A DNA stretch of 64,000 bases from Faecalicatena orotica (GCF_003149245.1 NZ_QGDL01000010.1:159633-223632), one strand, 5' to 3'. Counted from the stretch's first letter, positions 53,189 through 63,200 are shown. The notes: generated by a model not told the origin, from the sequence alone. Numbers and translations are program-made.

Positions 53189-54398
53189 AAAACTTCAAAA
53201 ACGAATTGCATTTACACTGGCCGGAATCCTAATGCTGATCATGCTGGGACTACAGTTGTTTTTTTATATCAGTAATTACTATTATTATGCGGAATACCAG
53301 AAGCAGCTTATGGAGCAGATCGCCGACGGATATATCAATGTGGATGCGGGAGTAAACAGAAGTGAGAGTATAGAGGGGACCCGCGAGGATTATATGGCAG
53401 ATGACTGGTACCTGCCGATATGGGTATTTCAGGCGGGTGAGGACGGCGGTCTTACAGTAACCCAGAAAAGCTCAGGGGTTATGCAGGACGATGAGAAAGT
53501 GCTCGGGACGGCACAAAAGATATTGAATCTGGATAAGAGTGAGGGGATCTATAAAAGGAACTGGTATCTGCATAAAGACAATGTTCTGGTGATGATGAAC
53601 GATGCAGATACTATCATATATTATGAACAGCAGGCAGCAATCATCTTAATCAGCGGTGTGGTGGGATTTGCAGTGATCATAATCTGTTCCCTGCTCATAG
53701 CAAGATGGCTTGTAAAGCCAGCGGCAAGGGCATTCGAACAGCAAAAACAGTTTATATCTGATGCAAGCCATGAACTAAAAACACCGCTTGCTGTAATAGG
53801 TGCTAACGCACAGCGTCTGAAAGGCGAGATTGGCGGGAATAAATGGCTTGATTATATTCTTGAGGAAAATGTAAGGATGGGAAAACTTCTGAAAGAATTA
53901 CTGACACTTGCTAAAGTAGAGAATACGTCTTTACCGGAGGCAAAGGAGAAAGTAAATCTGAGCAGAATTGTGACAGGGGCCCTTTTACCATTTGAAAGCA
54001 TCGCTTTTGAAAAAGAAATTGAATTCTGGATTGATATACAGGAGGATGTTTTCATTAAGGGTGAAGAAGAACATTTAAAACAGGCCGTGATTATTCTTTT
54101 GGATAATGCGTTTGCACATGTCAGTGAACATGGGGAGATCAGGGCAAAACTGGGTAAAAAAGGGAAATGGGCCTCCGTATCTATATCCAATACCGGGCTG
54201 GAGATTCCGAAAGAAGAACAGAAAAAAATATTCCAGAGATTCTACAGGATCGACAAAGGAAGAAACCGGGCAGAAAACAGATATGGGCTGGGACTGCCGA
54301 TTGCATCAGGAATCGCCGGACGGCATAAGGGCAGAATTGAAGTATCCAGTGAAAATGGGCAGACTGTATTTACAATATTTCTGCCTGTTTACAGATAA
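53181..54398 (+). CDS. Sensor histidine kinase
   Basis: 405 residues. Two membrane helices (about 10-32 and 152-175) flank an extracellular domain of roughly 120 residues; no clear HAMP. The phospho-acceptor histidine lies in DASHELKTPLAV (HisKA), followed by HATPase motifs: N-box LKQAVIILLDNAFAHV and G-box YGLGLPIASGIAGRH. It pairs with the overlapping response regulator. The extracellular domain suggests sensing of an envelope stress or antimicrobial, in line with the adjacent efflux system. Confidence 0.93.
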   Translation: MIKKLQKRIAFTLAGILMLIMLGLQLFFYISNYYYYAEYQKQLMEQIADGYINVDAGVNRSESIEGTREDYMADDWYLPIWVFQAGEDGGLTVTQKSSGVMQDDEKVLGTAQKILNLDKSEGIYKRNWYLHKDNVLVMMNDADTIIYYEQQAAIILISGVVGFAVIIICSLLIARWLVKPAARAFEQQKQFISDASHELKTPLAVIGANAQRLKGEIGGNKWLDYILEENVRMGKLLKELLTLAKVENTSLPEAKEKVNLSRIVTGALLPFESIAFEKEIEFWIDIQEDVFIKGEEEHLKQAVIILLDNAFAHVSEHGEIRAKLGKKGKWASVSISNTGLEIPKEEQKKIFQRFYRIDKGRNRAENRYGLGLPIASGIAGRHKGRIEVSSENGQTVFTIFLPVYR

Positions 54399-54520
54399 TA
54401 TTTGTCCGTGTGCCGGGAAAGAATAAAAAAATTAAATGTTGTTTCAATATTTCTTCAATAAAACTGTTATACCATAAGCCAGACAAATGAAATAACATGA
54501 AGATAAAGGAGTTGAAGGAT

Positions 54521-56275
54521 ATGGGCATCAAAAATTTCAATATAAAAAAGAATAAGAAATGGATGGCCGGCGGATGCGTGGCCGGAATTCTGGTTCTGGC
54601 CGTGGCCGGCTGGACCGTGTTTGCAGGAGGAAAGTCAAATGATGGATCGGTGGACATCGTACCGTCAGAGGCACGGAAGATGGATCTCAGTAAGAGCATA
54701 CAGGGTACGGGCGTTCTGGAGCCTGAAAACAGCGCTGATGTGAAGGTCCCGACGGGAATCCGTATTACAGAAATCAAGGTAAAGGTCGGAGATGAAGTAA
54801 AAGCGGGGGATGTGCTGGCACTTACGGATGGCGGTACGGTAACTGCCAGTCTTCTTGAGGCAAAAGAAAAACTGGCAGAGACAGATAAGAAACTCAGGCA
54901 GACAAATAATAAAACATCGGCATATTATAATCTGGCAAATGACAAAAAGAATCTGGAAGAGAAAATCAATATCCTGAACCAGATATCACAGTCAAACAGT
55001 ATCACGGCGGCTGCAAATGGCACGGTTACAGCTGTGAACGGCGCGGCCGGTGAGGTGAATAAGTCTTCTTCCCAGAACGGGGGATCAGGCAGTACTCCGG
55101 GACAGCAGAATCCTTCTTCAGGAAACAGTTCAGGTACACCCCAGAACCAGAGTGCAGGGGGGAACCTGTCGGATATATCACTGGTTAACCTGACTGAAGC
55201 GGGTGAAAATGAAAACAAAGAACCTGTAACGATGCCGTTTCCGGAATTGAAACTGAAAGCACCAGTAACAGGGGAACCGCAGCTCAGGGAAATCGAGGAG
55301 ACAGATGGCTATACGGGGAAAATCGAGTGGAACCATGTGGCAGACAAATTTGAGGAAAAGACAGTATATGCAGCCAGAATTACATTGATTGCAAAGCCCG
55401 GTTTTGTCTTTGAAAAGGGTGCTGAACCAAAAATCGAGGGAGCAGCTATCACTGATGTAGAATATGCCGGAGACGATGCTGTTCATGCAATTGCCTTTAC
55501 AGCAGTCTTCCCGGCAACAGAAGCAAATGGACCGGCAGAAGAACCTTCAGACCCGTCAGCGGGGGATAAGAACGAAGATGATCCGGGTGAACAGCAGAAA
55601 CCTTCCGATGAAGGCGATAAGAATACACCGCAGGAAGCTGGAGAAGCAGAGGATGGGTTTTCGGGCGGCGGATTCTCAGCGGGGGCTTCTTTTGGAGGCG
55701 GAAGTGCCGGGGGCTCAGGTTCCGGGGATGAAAAAAGTGTGAATACAGAACTGGCAGATGTGTTTACAATTTCCTCAGGAGATAAAATGAAGGTAAGTAT
55801 CCAGATCGATGAGATGGATATTCTTTCCGTATCAATGGGGCAGAAAGCAGTCATTACATTAAACGCACTTCCTGGTGAAGTATTTGAAGGTAAAATCACC
55901 CATATTAACAAAGTCGGAACTGCAAACAGTGGTGTAACAAAGTACAAAGCAGAAATTACGGCGGCTAAGAATGATAAAATGCTTTCCGGAATGAATGTGG
56001 CAGCTTCGGTTGTCGTGGAGGAGAAAAAAGACGTGACTGCGGTGCCTGCATTCGCAGTGTTTGAGGAAGGCGGAAAGTCTTATGTTTATACCGGGACTGA
56101 TAAAAAGACAGGAGAACTGACCGGAAAAAAAGAAGTGACAACAGGTATGACAGACGGAGTCTATATAGAAATCATAAAAGGCATCAAAGAAGGTACGGCT
56201 GTTTATTTCGAGGCGATGGCTGACAGCAGTCCGGGGAATGTGGATGTTCCGGCCGGCGTTATGTCAGATATGTAG
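54521..56275 (+). CDS. MacA/HlyD-like efflux adaptor with a long low-complexity and Ig-like insertion
   Basis: 584 residues from the ATG at 54521 (AAGGAG nine bases upstream). An N-terminal membrane anchor (MAGGCVAGILVLAVAGWTVF) is followed by the lipoyl/barrel start typical of adaptor proteins (SIQGTGVLEPENSADVKVP...VKVGDEVKAGDVLA). A short coiled coil (about 100-155) leads not straight into the second lipoyl half but into a Ser/Gly/Gln-rich linker, an Ig-like domain (about 225-330, with TGKIEW and ITLIAKPGF) and a second acidic and Gly-rich linker. The usual beta-barrel (KVSIQIDEMDILSV...) and membrane-proximal domains close the protein. It is followed by the ATPase gene after 11 bases. Confidence 0.85.
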   Translation: MGIKNFNIKKNKKWMAGGCVAGILVLAVAGWTVFAGGKSNDGSVDIVPSEARKMDLSKSIQGTGVLEPENSADVKVPTGIRITEIKVKVGDEVKAGDVLALTDGGTVTASLLEAKEKLAETDKKLRQTNNKTSAYYNLANDKKNLEEKINILNQISQSNSITAAANGTVTAVNGAAGEVNKSSSQNGGSGSTPGQQNPSSGNSSGTPQNQSAGGNLSDISLVNLTEAGENENKEPVTMPFPELKLKAPVTGEPQLREIEETDGYTGKIEWNHVADKFEEKTVYAARITLIAKPGFVFEKGAEPKIEGAAITDVEYAGDDAVHAIAFTAVFPATEANGPAEEPSDPSAGDKNEDDPGEQQKPSDEGDKNTPQEAGEAEDGFSGGGFSAGASFGGGSAGGSGSGDEKSVNTELADVFTISSGDKMKVSIQIDEMDILSVSMGQKAVITLNALPGEVFEGKITHINKVGTANSGVTKYKAEITAAKNDKMLSGMNVAASVVVEEKKDVTAVPAFAVFEEGGKSYVYTGTDKKTGELTGKKEVTTGMTDGVYIEIIKGIKEGTAVYFEAMADSSPGNVDVPAGVMSDM

Positions 56276-56286
56276 GAGGTGCTGAT

Positions 56287-56961
56287 ATGATACGTTTGAA
56301 TCATGTTTCAAAAATATACCATATGGGAGGCGAGGATATCTATGCATTAAGGGAAGCTTCACTTCGTGTAAGAAAAGGTGAATTTGTTAGTATAGTAGGA
56401 CCATCCGGGAGCGGCAAGTCTACGATGATGAATATCATCGGCTGTCTGGATAACTCAGATGAGGGAGAATACCTGCTTGACGGGGAGTCCATTACGAATT
56501 ATTCGGAGAAGGAACTGGCTAAAGTAAGAAACCGGAAGATCGGGTTTGTATTCCAGAATTTTAATCTGATTCCCAAGATGACGGCTGCGCAGAACGTGGA
56601 ACTGCCGCTGATCTACCAGAAGCTTCCGTCACACGAACGCGCAGAGAGAGTAAAATGGGCTCTGGAGCAGGTGAAGCTGTATGAACGCAGGGAACACCTG
56701 CCTGCAGAATTATCAGGAGGACAGCAGCAGAGGGTTGCGATTGCAAGGGCGCTTGCGGCAAGGCCGTCCCTGTTTCTGGCGGATGAGCCTACAGGGGCTC
56801 TGGATTCCAAAACAAGCAGGGAGATCATGGGGATTTTCAAAGACCTTCATGAGCAGGGGAATACGATCGTCATCATCACCCATGATGAGAATGTTGCCGA
56901 TGAGGCGGAACGGAAGATCCGAATCAGGGACGGACAGGTAAGTGAGGTGGTGGAGTCATGA
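56287..56961 (+). CDS. ABC transporter ATP-binding protein (MacB/LolD type)
   Basis: 224 residues, GGAGGTG upstream. Walker A GPSGSGKST (residues about 39-47), Q-loop FVFQNFNLIPKMT, signature LSGGQQQRVAIARAL, Walker B LFLADEPTGALD and the switch histidine ITHDE. Together with the adaptor and the permease it forms a MacAB-like tripartite exporter, typically for antimicrobial peptides or macrolides. The gene overlaps the permease by four bases. Confidence 0.96.
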   Translation: MIRLNHVSKIYHMGGEDIYALREASLRVRKGEFVSIVGPSGSGKSTMMNIIGCLDNSDEGEYLLDGESITNYSEKELAKVRNRKIGFVFQNFNLIPKMTAAQNVELPLIYQKLPSHERAERVKWALEQVKLYERREHLPAELSGGQQQRVAIARALAARPSLFLADEPTGALDSKTSREIMGIFKDLHEQGNTIVIITHDENVADEAERKIRIRDGQVSEVVES

Positions 56962-58127
56962 TACAGTCTTTTAAGATGGCATTAAGTTCAATTTCGTCCA
57001 GTAAAATGAGGTCGTTTCTCACCATGCTGGGAATTATTATAGGAGTGACTTCTCTCGTCGTACTGGTATCTCTGGTCAACGGGGCTGTTACTTCCATTGA
57101 TGAAAGTATGTCCGCGGCCGGAAATACGAAACTGACGGTGACGGTCAGCAATGATAAAGGAAAGCCGCTGACGCTGGATGATATGGCGCAGTTTGGAAAG
57201 GAGCCTGAAATTACCGAGATCGCACCGGCAGAAACAGAATCTGTGACGGCGAAAAGCGATAAGAAGAGCGGAGATGTGTCAGTTACGGGTACGACGCCGG
57301 GATATTTCAAAATACAGGATCTGAAACTGGCGGCTGGCAGAAGCCTGAAAAAAGCAGATGTGGATAGCAGCTCTTACACCGCCGTGATCAATCATTATAT
57401 GGCGCAGCAGCTTTTTGGCACCGACCAGGTAGTTGGCAGGAATGTTATCATAGGAGGCAGACAGTTTTTAATTGCAGGGGTGCTGAAAAAAAGTGATAAC
57501 AACGGCTGGAATATGAATACGATGGAGGCTTACATCCCTTATTCTACATTAATGCGCAGTTCAGAAAAAGTAAAAGCCGTGAACAATTTTGTGATCTGGG
57601 CGGACAGTGAAGCAGACATGAGGGCCGCCGAATCAAAGATTACCAGTCTGCTGCTTGAACGTTTCCATAACGATCAAAAGGCATTTCGCGTAGACAATGA
57701 ACTTGAGTTTGTTAAAATGGTAGAATCTACGAACCGGACAATGCTGCTGATGCTCGGAGGCATTGCAGGAATCTCACTGATTGTTGGGGGCATTGGCATC
57801 ATGAACATCATGCTCGTATCGGTAACCGAGCGTACCCGGGAAATCGGAATCAGGAAAGCAGTCGGGGCAGGATATAAGGATATTATGGTTCAGTTTCTCG
57901 TGGAGGCGGTGGTTATTAGTCTGATCGGCTGTGCAATCGGGATTCTGCTGTCCTGGGGAATCGTAGCTGTGGCAGATCAGGTGATGACAGAATATCATTT
58001 CAGCCTGTCGCCGGGGGTCATCTGGATTTCAGTCGGATTCTCCACAACGATTGGCATTGTATTCGGCAGTTATCCGGCAAACAAGGCTGCACGCAAGAAA
58101 CCGATAGAGGCATTGCGGTTCTCATAG
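56958..58127 (+). CDS. ABC transporter permease (MacB/FtsX family)
   Basis: 389 residues. One N-terminal helix (SFLTMLGIIIGVTSLVVLVS) is followed by a large extracellular domain (about 45-260) and three C-terminal helices, as in MacB. The coupling region TRTREIGIRKAVGA-like (VTERTREIGIRKAVGAGYKDI) contacts the ATPase. The start ATG overlaps the stop of the ATPase gene. Function as a mechanotransmission exporter is known for the family; the substrate here is not. Confidence 0.94.
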   Translation: MIQSFKMALSSISSSKMRSFLTMLGIIIGVTSLVVLVSLVNGAVTSIDESMSAAGNTKLTVTVSNDKGKPLTLDDMAQFGKEPEITEIAPAETESVTAKSDKKSGDVSVTGTTPGYFKIQDLKLAAGRSLKKADVDSSSYTAVINHYMAQQLFGTDQVVGRNVIIGGRQFLIAGVLKKSDNNGWNMNTMEAYIPYSTLMRSSEKVKAVNNFVIWADSEADMRAAESKITSLLLERFHNDQKAFRVDNELEFVKMVESTNRTMLLMLGGIAGISLIVGGIGIMNIMLVSVTERTREIGIRKAVGAGYKDIMVQFLVEAVVISLIGCAIGILLSWGIVAVADQVMTEYHFSLSPGVIWISVGFSTTIGIVFGSYPANKAARKKPIEALRFS

Positions 58128-58185
58128 AAAATCAGAGGCTGATCATCCCGGTGTTCCAGTAAACTGTATTCCGGCGTTCTAATCT

Positions 58186-59133
58186 TTAACCCTTGACAGT
58201 TGTAATCAGTGCCTCACAGGTTCCGCTAATCTCGTATTCTCCGCTATTGGCAGGAAGGAAGAAACTATCTCCTTTCTGATAGCGGAGTTTGTCTTTGCCG
58301 CAGCGGATTTCTCCATCCCCTTCAACCATCAGTATGCTTACAAAAGAGCCGTTACCAATATGGCCGCACATTTTCTTCATGACATCACCGTCCAGATTAA
58401 GCTTATCTACTGTGAAGTAATCGCAGTCGGCGATATGGGGGCAGCATGTTTTGCTCTTGATAATAGGAACACGGTTCGTAACGGCAAGGGCCTTTTCTAT
58501 ATGTAAATCCCTCTTTTTCCCATCGTTCCCGACTCTTCCATAATCATACACGCGATAAGTGACATTCGAATTCTGCTGGATTTCTGCAATTACAATATCT
58601 TTACCTATCGCATGGATCGTACCTGTTTCAATGAACAGCACATCCCCCTTCTGGACCGTTACAGCGTTCAATACCTCCAACAGGGTGTTATCCAGAATCC
58701 GCTGTCTGAACTCCTCTTTGCTTACCTTCTTTTTGAAACCATAATATAAACATGCGCCTTCCTTACAGTCGGCTACATACCACATCTCGGTTTTGCCATA
58801 CTGGCCTTCATTTTCCAATGCAAATTGATTGTCAGGATGCACTTGGATAGAAAGATTATCCTTTGCGTCAATAAACTTTATAAGAATAGGAAACTCCCTG
58901 AATCTCCGGCAATGTATACCAAGTACATTCCCTTCTGCTTTTTTTATATATTCTGCCAGTGTAATTCCTGCAAATGTACCGTTTTGGATTTTTGACGGAC
59001 CATCCGGATGGCAGGAAAGTTCCCACGTCTCTGCCAAAATGTTTCCGTCATAGTTTTTATGGTATTCGTCTATAAGGCGGTGCCCGCCCCACAAATAATC
59101 TTTACAGCTGGGCACCATTTTTAAAATACACAT
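58186..59133 (-). CDS. manA: Mannose-6-phosphate isomerase, class I (small type)
   Basis: 315 residues from the ATG at 59133 (AGGAGGA at better distance than for the ATG two codons earlier). It interconverts mannose 6-phosphate and fructose 6-phosphate. Zinc-site and active-site segments: KDYLWGGHRL near the start, FIDAKDNLSIQVHPDN (residues about 90-105), KTEMWYV and ETGTIHAIGKDIVIAEIQQNS near 170. It is convergent with the permease gene and divergent from the sugar importer, so it may process an imported mannose-containing glycan. Confidence 0.93.
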   Translation of the reverse strand: MCILKMVPSCKDYLWGGHRLIDEYHKNYDGNILAETWELSCHPDGPSKIQNGTFAGITLAEYIKKAEGNVLGIHCRRFREFPILIKFIDAKDNLSIQVHPDNQFALENEGQYGKTEMWYVADCKEGACLYYGFKKKVSKEEFRQRILDNTLLEVLNAVTVQKGDVLFIETGTIHAIGKDIVIAEIQQNSNVTYRVYDYGRVGNDGKKRDLHIEKALAVTNRVPIIKSKTCCPHIADCDYFTVDKLNLDGDVMKKMCGHIGNGSFVSILMVEGDGEIRCGKDKLRYQKGDSFFLPANSGEYEISGTCEALITTVKG

Positions 59134-59440
59134 CTTCATTCCTCCTGCTACGTTTATTATCTACTGCATATCCATACTAAAACACAGCCAAAGGAGGTGT
59201 CTATTCCGTTTATCTGCGATCTGTTTTATAAATGCAGATAGTACAGAATACGCAATTCTGTTTGATTTTCGTACTCTAAAAGTGATGGAAAGATGAATCA
59301 TCTCAGATTTGTGTAGTTGCAGAAAATCAAATTCTGGTTAAAAATAAATTTAAGCGAAACAGAGGCATGGGCAATAGAAACATAACAATAGAATATTGGC
59401 CTTGTGAGAAAGATATCGTTTGAAAGGAAAAGGGTGTAAA
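59134..59440. other. Intergenic region between manA and the sugar importer
   Basis: 307 bases, AT-rich and stop-rich in all frames. It must hold the divergent promoters; no convincing consensus or operator was singled out. An AAAGGAGGTG string near 59191 resembles a ribosome site but no start codon follows in a usable frame. Confidence 0.4.
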
Positions 59441-60361
59441 ATGAAAAAACGAATGGGTAAAGCGGGAAGAAAAAAAACTATGGCTTTGACTGCTATGGCG
59501 CTTCCGGCATCGGTTCTTCTTTTCATATTTTCGTATATCCCAATTGCAGGTTTAGTGATTGCATTTAAGGATTTTCGATATGATAAGGGGTTCCTGGGAA
59601 GCGAGTGGGTTGGATTTAAGAATTTTGAATTCTTCTTTAAGTCCAATGATGCATGGATTGTATTAAGAAATACGATAGGGCTGAATCTTCTATTTATAGG
59701 AGTCACTCTTGTAATAGCAGTGTCAGTAGCACTGATGATTAATGAAATCAGGAGCCGTATAGCAGTAAAAGCAATCCAGACAATTATGTTTTTCCCATAC
59801 TTTATGTCATGGGTTGTAGTAGGATATCTGCTGTATGCATATCTGCATCATGATTATGGAATTATCAACCAGCTTTTGAACTTTTTTGGATTAGAAAGCA
59901 TTGCGTGGTATGCGAAATCGGCTTATTGGCCTGTTATTCTGACATTTATGTACGCATGGAAGGTAGCCGGTTATTACAGCGTTATCTATTACGCCGGATT
60001 GATGGGGATTGACGATTCATATTATGAAGCGGCGGCATTGGATGGGGCTAGTAAATGGCAGATGATTTGGAGCGTGACACTGCCGATGATCCGAAGCATC
60101 ATTATTTGTATGGTAATCCTACAGATTGGAAGAATTATGTATGCCGACTTTGGATTGTTCTTCCAGTTGACAAGAGATTCCGGTGCATTGTATGCTACGA
60201 CGGATGTTTTGGATACTTATATATTCAGGGCGCTCCGTGTGACAGGTGATATTGGTATTGGTTCGGCAGTAGGCTGTTTCCAGGCGGTGGCCGGGTTTAT
60301 ACTAATTATGGTCAGTAACTTTATTGTACGTAAGATTGACAGTGAGAGTGCATTGTTCTAA
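59441..60361 (+). CDS. ABC sugar importer permease, LplB type
   Basis: 306 residues from the ATG at 59441. Six membrane helices and the inner-membrane permease coupling motif EAAALDGASKWQMIWSVTLP. It resembles LplB-type permeases that pair with YtcP-type partners and DUF3502-containing binding proteins to import plant or host oligosaccharides. The transporter ATPase is not in the operon; such systems usually share an MsmX-type ATPase encoded elsewhere. The partner permease follows after 17 bases. Confidence 0.93.
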   Translation: MKKRMGKAGRKKTMALTAMALPASVLLFIFSYIPIAGLVIAFKDFRYDKGFLGSEWVGFKNFEFFFKSNDAWIVLRNTIGLNLLFIGVTLVIAVSVALMINEIRSRIAVKAIQTIMFFPYFMSWVVVGYLLYAYLHHDYGIINQLLNFFGLESIAWYAKSAYWPVILTFMYAWKVAGYYSVIYYAGLMGIDDSYYEAAALDGASKWQMIWSVTLPMIRSIIICMVILQIGRIMYADFGLFFQLTRDSGALYATTDVLDTYIFRALRVTGDIGIGSAVGCFQAVAGFILIMVSNFIVRKIDSESALF

Positions 60362-60378
60362 AGGGAGGAGAAAAACTG

Positions 60379-61263
60379 ATGAATAAAAAATTACCTGTTT
60401 ATCAGAGAGTGATTATTTATGGGGTACTGATATTAATCTGCCTCATTTGTATCATACCGATTATCACGGTTATCTCCATTTCTTTTTCTACAGATATGGC
60501 GATTATAAAAGATGGATATGGAATACTGCCAAAAGGCTTTACGCTGGAAGCGTACAAATATGTCCTGAAGGATATGGAATCTATATTAAGATCGTATGGA
60601 ATATCTATCTTTGTTACTGTTACCGGATGTGTACTGGGGTTGTCTTTTAATGCAATGATAGCCTATGTACTGTCCAGAAAAGATTATAAATATAAGAAAC
60701 AGCTCACAGTGTTTCTTATTATCCCGATGGTGTTAAACGGCGGTCTGGTACCGACCTATATCTGGATTACTAAATATTTGCACCTAAAGAATACAATTTG
60801 GGTTATGATTCTTCCGATGCTGATCGTGCCATGGTTTATTATTCTCCTGAGAACCTTTTTCTCACAGATCCCGTCATCGCTGATTGAAGCAGCAACGGTG
60901 GACGGCGCAAGCGAATTAACGATATTTGTGAAAATAGTTCTTCCATTGGCAAAACCGGCGTTGGCAACTGTAGGAATGTTTATTACACTGAATTACTGGA
61001 ATGACTGGTTTCAGCCTTTGATGTATATTGACAATTCAGAACTGTACAATCTGCAGTACCGTCTCTATATATTAATGAGGGATGTTCAGGAAATGATAAA
61101 GAACTCTTCAATTTCAGGAATGGGAATCAGCATAGCAGATCTCCCCACAGAATCAATGCGTATGGCAATGTGCGTAATTGCAGCAGGACCGATGTTGGTG
61201 ATTTTCCCATTTTTCCAGAAGTATTTTGTAAAAGGCCTTACGGTAGGCGGGGTCAAAGGTTAA
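60379..61263 (+). CDS. ABC sugar importer permease, YtcP type
   Basis: 294 residues, GGGAGGAG upstream. Six membrane helices and the coupling motif EAATVDGASELTIFVKIVLP. The C-terminus GPMLVIFPFFQKYFVKGLTVGGVKG is a hallmark of CUT1 carbohydrate permeases. It forms the heterodimeric channel with the preceding protein. Confidence 0.94.
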   Translation: MNKKLPVYQRVIIYGVLILICLICIIPIITVISISFSTDMAIIKDGYGILPKGFTLEAYKYVLKDMESILRSYGISIFVTVTGCVLGLSFNAMIAYVLSRKDYKYKKQLTVFLIIPMVLNGGLVPTYIWITKYLHLKNTIWVMILPMLIVPWFIILLRTFFSQIPSSLIEAATVDGASELTIFVKIVLPLAKPALATVGMFITLNYWNDWFQPLMYIDNSELYNLQYRLYILMRDVQEMIKNSSISGMGISIADLPTESMRMAMCVIAAGPMLVIFPFFQKYFVKGLTVGGVKG

Positions 61264-61326
61264 TCAGGAATGTATATTTGCATGGCAAATTACAATAAAA
61301 ATCACATTAAGAGGAGGAAAAAAGTG

Positions 61327-62805
61327 ATGAAAAGAAGAAAGATTACAGCACTTCTGTTAACGCTGGCAATAGCAGCCGGTACATTGGCAGGGTGCGGAGG
61401 CAGCGACGGTGGAAGTGATAAGGGTGACGGCGGAAAGAAGGAGGGAGATGTTGTTAATCTGAAAATCCACGTTATGGTGCCGGAGCAAAAGGACCAGGCT
61501 AAAGTTATGGAAGCCGTAAATGAGTATACGAAAGAAAAAATCGGGGTGACAGTCGATTATGTGTTCCACGGTGGTTCCTATGCGGATAAGATTCAGGTTA
61601 TTATTGCATCAGGAGAAGAGTATGATGCCTGCTTTACTTCAAACTGGTTAAATCCTTATAATACAAATGTTGCAAAGGGCGCATTTGTCGATATTAAAGA
61701 AATGCTTCCGGAAGTTGCTCCTGACTTAATGGAGAGCATGCCGGAATCCTTCTGGACAGCCGTGACTGTAAACGGCGGAATCTATGCGGTTCCAAACCAA
61801 CAGATTGCTGCACGCCAGATTGGAGCGCTTATGCCAAAAGAATTCGTAGACGCATCAGGCGAAAAAGTGGAAAATCTGCAGACACTGACTGAAATGAAGG
61901 ATTATGCTCAATATGCGTTTGACAACTACAGTGCAAAAGTGGGTGGTGTCAATGTGCAGCAGGCAGCCGATTACTGCGGATATGAGCATATAAGTGATTA
62001 TATGTCAGCAGGTGCTATTAAGATGGGGGACGAAAGTGCCAAGGTTGTTAACTTCTATGAAACAGATGAGTGGAAGGCAATGTTAAAAGAATCTTATGAT
62101 CTGAATTCAGCAGGCTTATTAGACGGGCAGTGTGCATATAACCCGGAATATGGTGAAAGCCAGAGGATCGGAAAGAAAACATCAGCTTACTTTTCCGGAA
62201 CATATAAACCGGGTGTAGAAGCGGAAGAATCTACGCGTGCAGGATATGATATGGTATTTGCAAAGTCTAAAACAGAGCCATTGATTACAACAAATTCAGT
62301 AATAGCTACGATGTATGGTATTTCAACGACTTCAAAACATCCGGAAGAGACTTTAAAGTATCTTGAACTGGTAAATACAGACCCGTATGTTATGAATCTC
62401 CTTTCTTACGGTATTGAAGGGACTCATTATGAAAAGATATCTGACAATATGATTAAACCAATTGAAAATAGTGGATATTCCCACGGCCAGGCATGGGCAT
62501 TTGGAAATGTATTCAATTCTTATGCAATTGAAGGGCAGCCGGAAGATGTCTGGGAGCAGACAAAGGCTCTGAATGACAGTGCCAAGATTTCTCCGATTCT
62601 GGGATTTTCTTTCGACCCCGATCCGGTGAAGATGGAAATTGCGAGTGTGTCCAAGGTTGTCAAGGAGTACGAAAGCCTTACAGGCGGAGAGCTTCCTGTT
62701 GAAGAGACAAACGCAGAATTTGTTGAGAAGTTAAAAGTTGCGGGGATAGATACTGTTCTTGCGGAAATGCAGAAACAGGTAGATGCTTTTATGGAAGCAA
62801 AATAA
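61327..62805 (+). CDS. Extracellular solute-binding lipoprotein (CUT1 importer, DUF3502 type)
   Basis: 492 residues from the ATG at 61327 (AAGAGGAGG upstream). Lipoprotein signal with lipobox LAGC, lipidated Cys23, then a Gly/Ser/Asp linker. The two-lobed binding fold follows, with YDACFTSNWLNPYNTNVAKG near residue 100. The C-terminal part (ISPILGFSFDPDPVKMEIASV) matches DUF3502, typical of binding proteins that work with LplB/YtcP permeases. It captures an oligosaccharide at the cell surface; the exact sugar is unknown. Nearby manA makes a mannose-containing ligand conceivable. Confidence 0.93.
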   Translation: MKRRKITALLLTLAIAAGTLAGCGGSDGGSDKGDGGKKEGDVVNLKIHVMVPEQKDQAKVMEAVNEYTKEKIGVTVDYVFHGGSYADKIQVIIASGEEYDACFTSNWLNPYNTNVAKGAFVDIKEMLPEVAPDLMESMPESFWTAVTVNGGIYAVPNQQIAARQIGALMPKEFVDASGEKVENLQTLTEMKDYAQYAFDNYSAKVGGVNVQQAADYCGYEHISDYMSAGAIKMGDESAKVVNFYETDEWKAMLKESYDLNSAGLLDGQCAYNPEYGESQRIGKKTSAYFSGTYKPGVEAEESTRAGYDMVFAKSKTEPLITTNSVIATMYGISTTSKHPEETLKYLELVNTDPYVMNLLSYGIEGTHYEKISDNMIKPIENSGYSHGQAWAFGNVFNSYAIEGQPEDVWEQTKALNDSAKISPILGFSFDPDPVKMEIASVSKVVKEYESLTGGELPVEETNAEFVEKLKVAGIDTVLAEMQKQVDAFMEAK

Positions 62806-62825
62806 ATAACGGGCAAACAGGCAGA

Positions 62826-62854
62826 GTGCCTGGCTGTGATAAACAGCCGGGTGC
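62826..62854 (+). terminator. Terminator-like hairpin after the sugar-binding protein gene
   Basis: Twelve pairs including wobbles (GTGCCTGGCTGT with ACAGCCGGGTGC) around GATAA, followed by a weak TTTGTG tract. Confidence 0.6.
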
Positions 62855-62959
62855 TTTGTGCTATATTAAAAAGTGTTGGGAAACTGTGTGAGTGTCAGAT
62901 TTCGTTGTTGATATGGGAAGTAATATACTTTAAAATAAGCACATGGGGGATGGATGTTT

Positions 62960-63127
62960 ATGAAAAAGTTTACGAAGAAGACGGTGGGAGCCGATGGGAA
63001 AAGAAACAGAAAAATCATTCGGAAAATTGAACAGAAGCGGACATTTAGAAAAATTTTCCTGACCATAACCATTGCGATGTTTATAGTTGTTATTTTATGT
63101 TTTTCCATCATGTATGAAACCAGATAA
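62960..63127 (+). pseudogene. Possible N-terminal remnant of a sensor kinase (55 residues)
   Basis: An open frame starting MKKFTKKTVGADGKRNRK encodes a very basic N-terminus and one strong membrane helix (FLTITIAMFIVVILCFSIM), then stops at MYETR. A basic N-terminus plus a first helix is how LytS/YesM-type sensor kinases begin, and such kinases usually lie beside LplB/YtcP-type sugar importers. The frame ends just where the mobile segment with TnpV and tet(O) appears to start. It may be the 5' stump of a kinase gene cut by insertion. A genuine small membrane protein cannot be excluded; the ribosome site (GGGGGATGG) is only moderate. Confidence 0.4.
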
Positions 63128-63200
63128 GGAGAAAACGTAAATTGTGTTAATGATAGCAGACATGAGTATGGAGTGAATATCTTATTTGGAGGAAAAACAA

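Noticed and set aside
62960..63127. A normal complete small membrane protein
   Set aside because: Not ruled out, but the basic N-terminus and first helix followed by an abrupt stop at the apparent element border made a truncated kinase the preferred reading.
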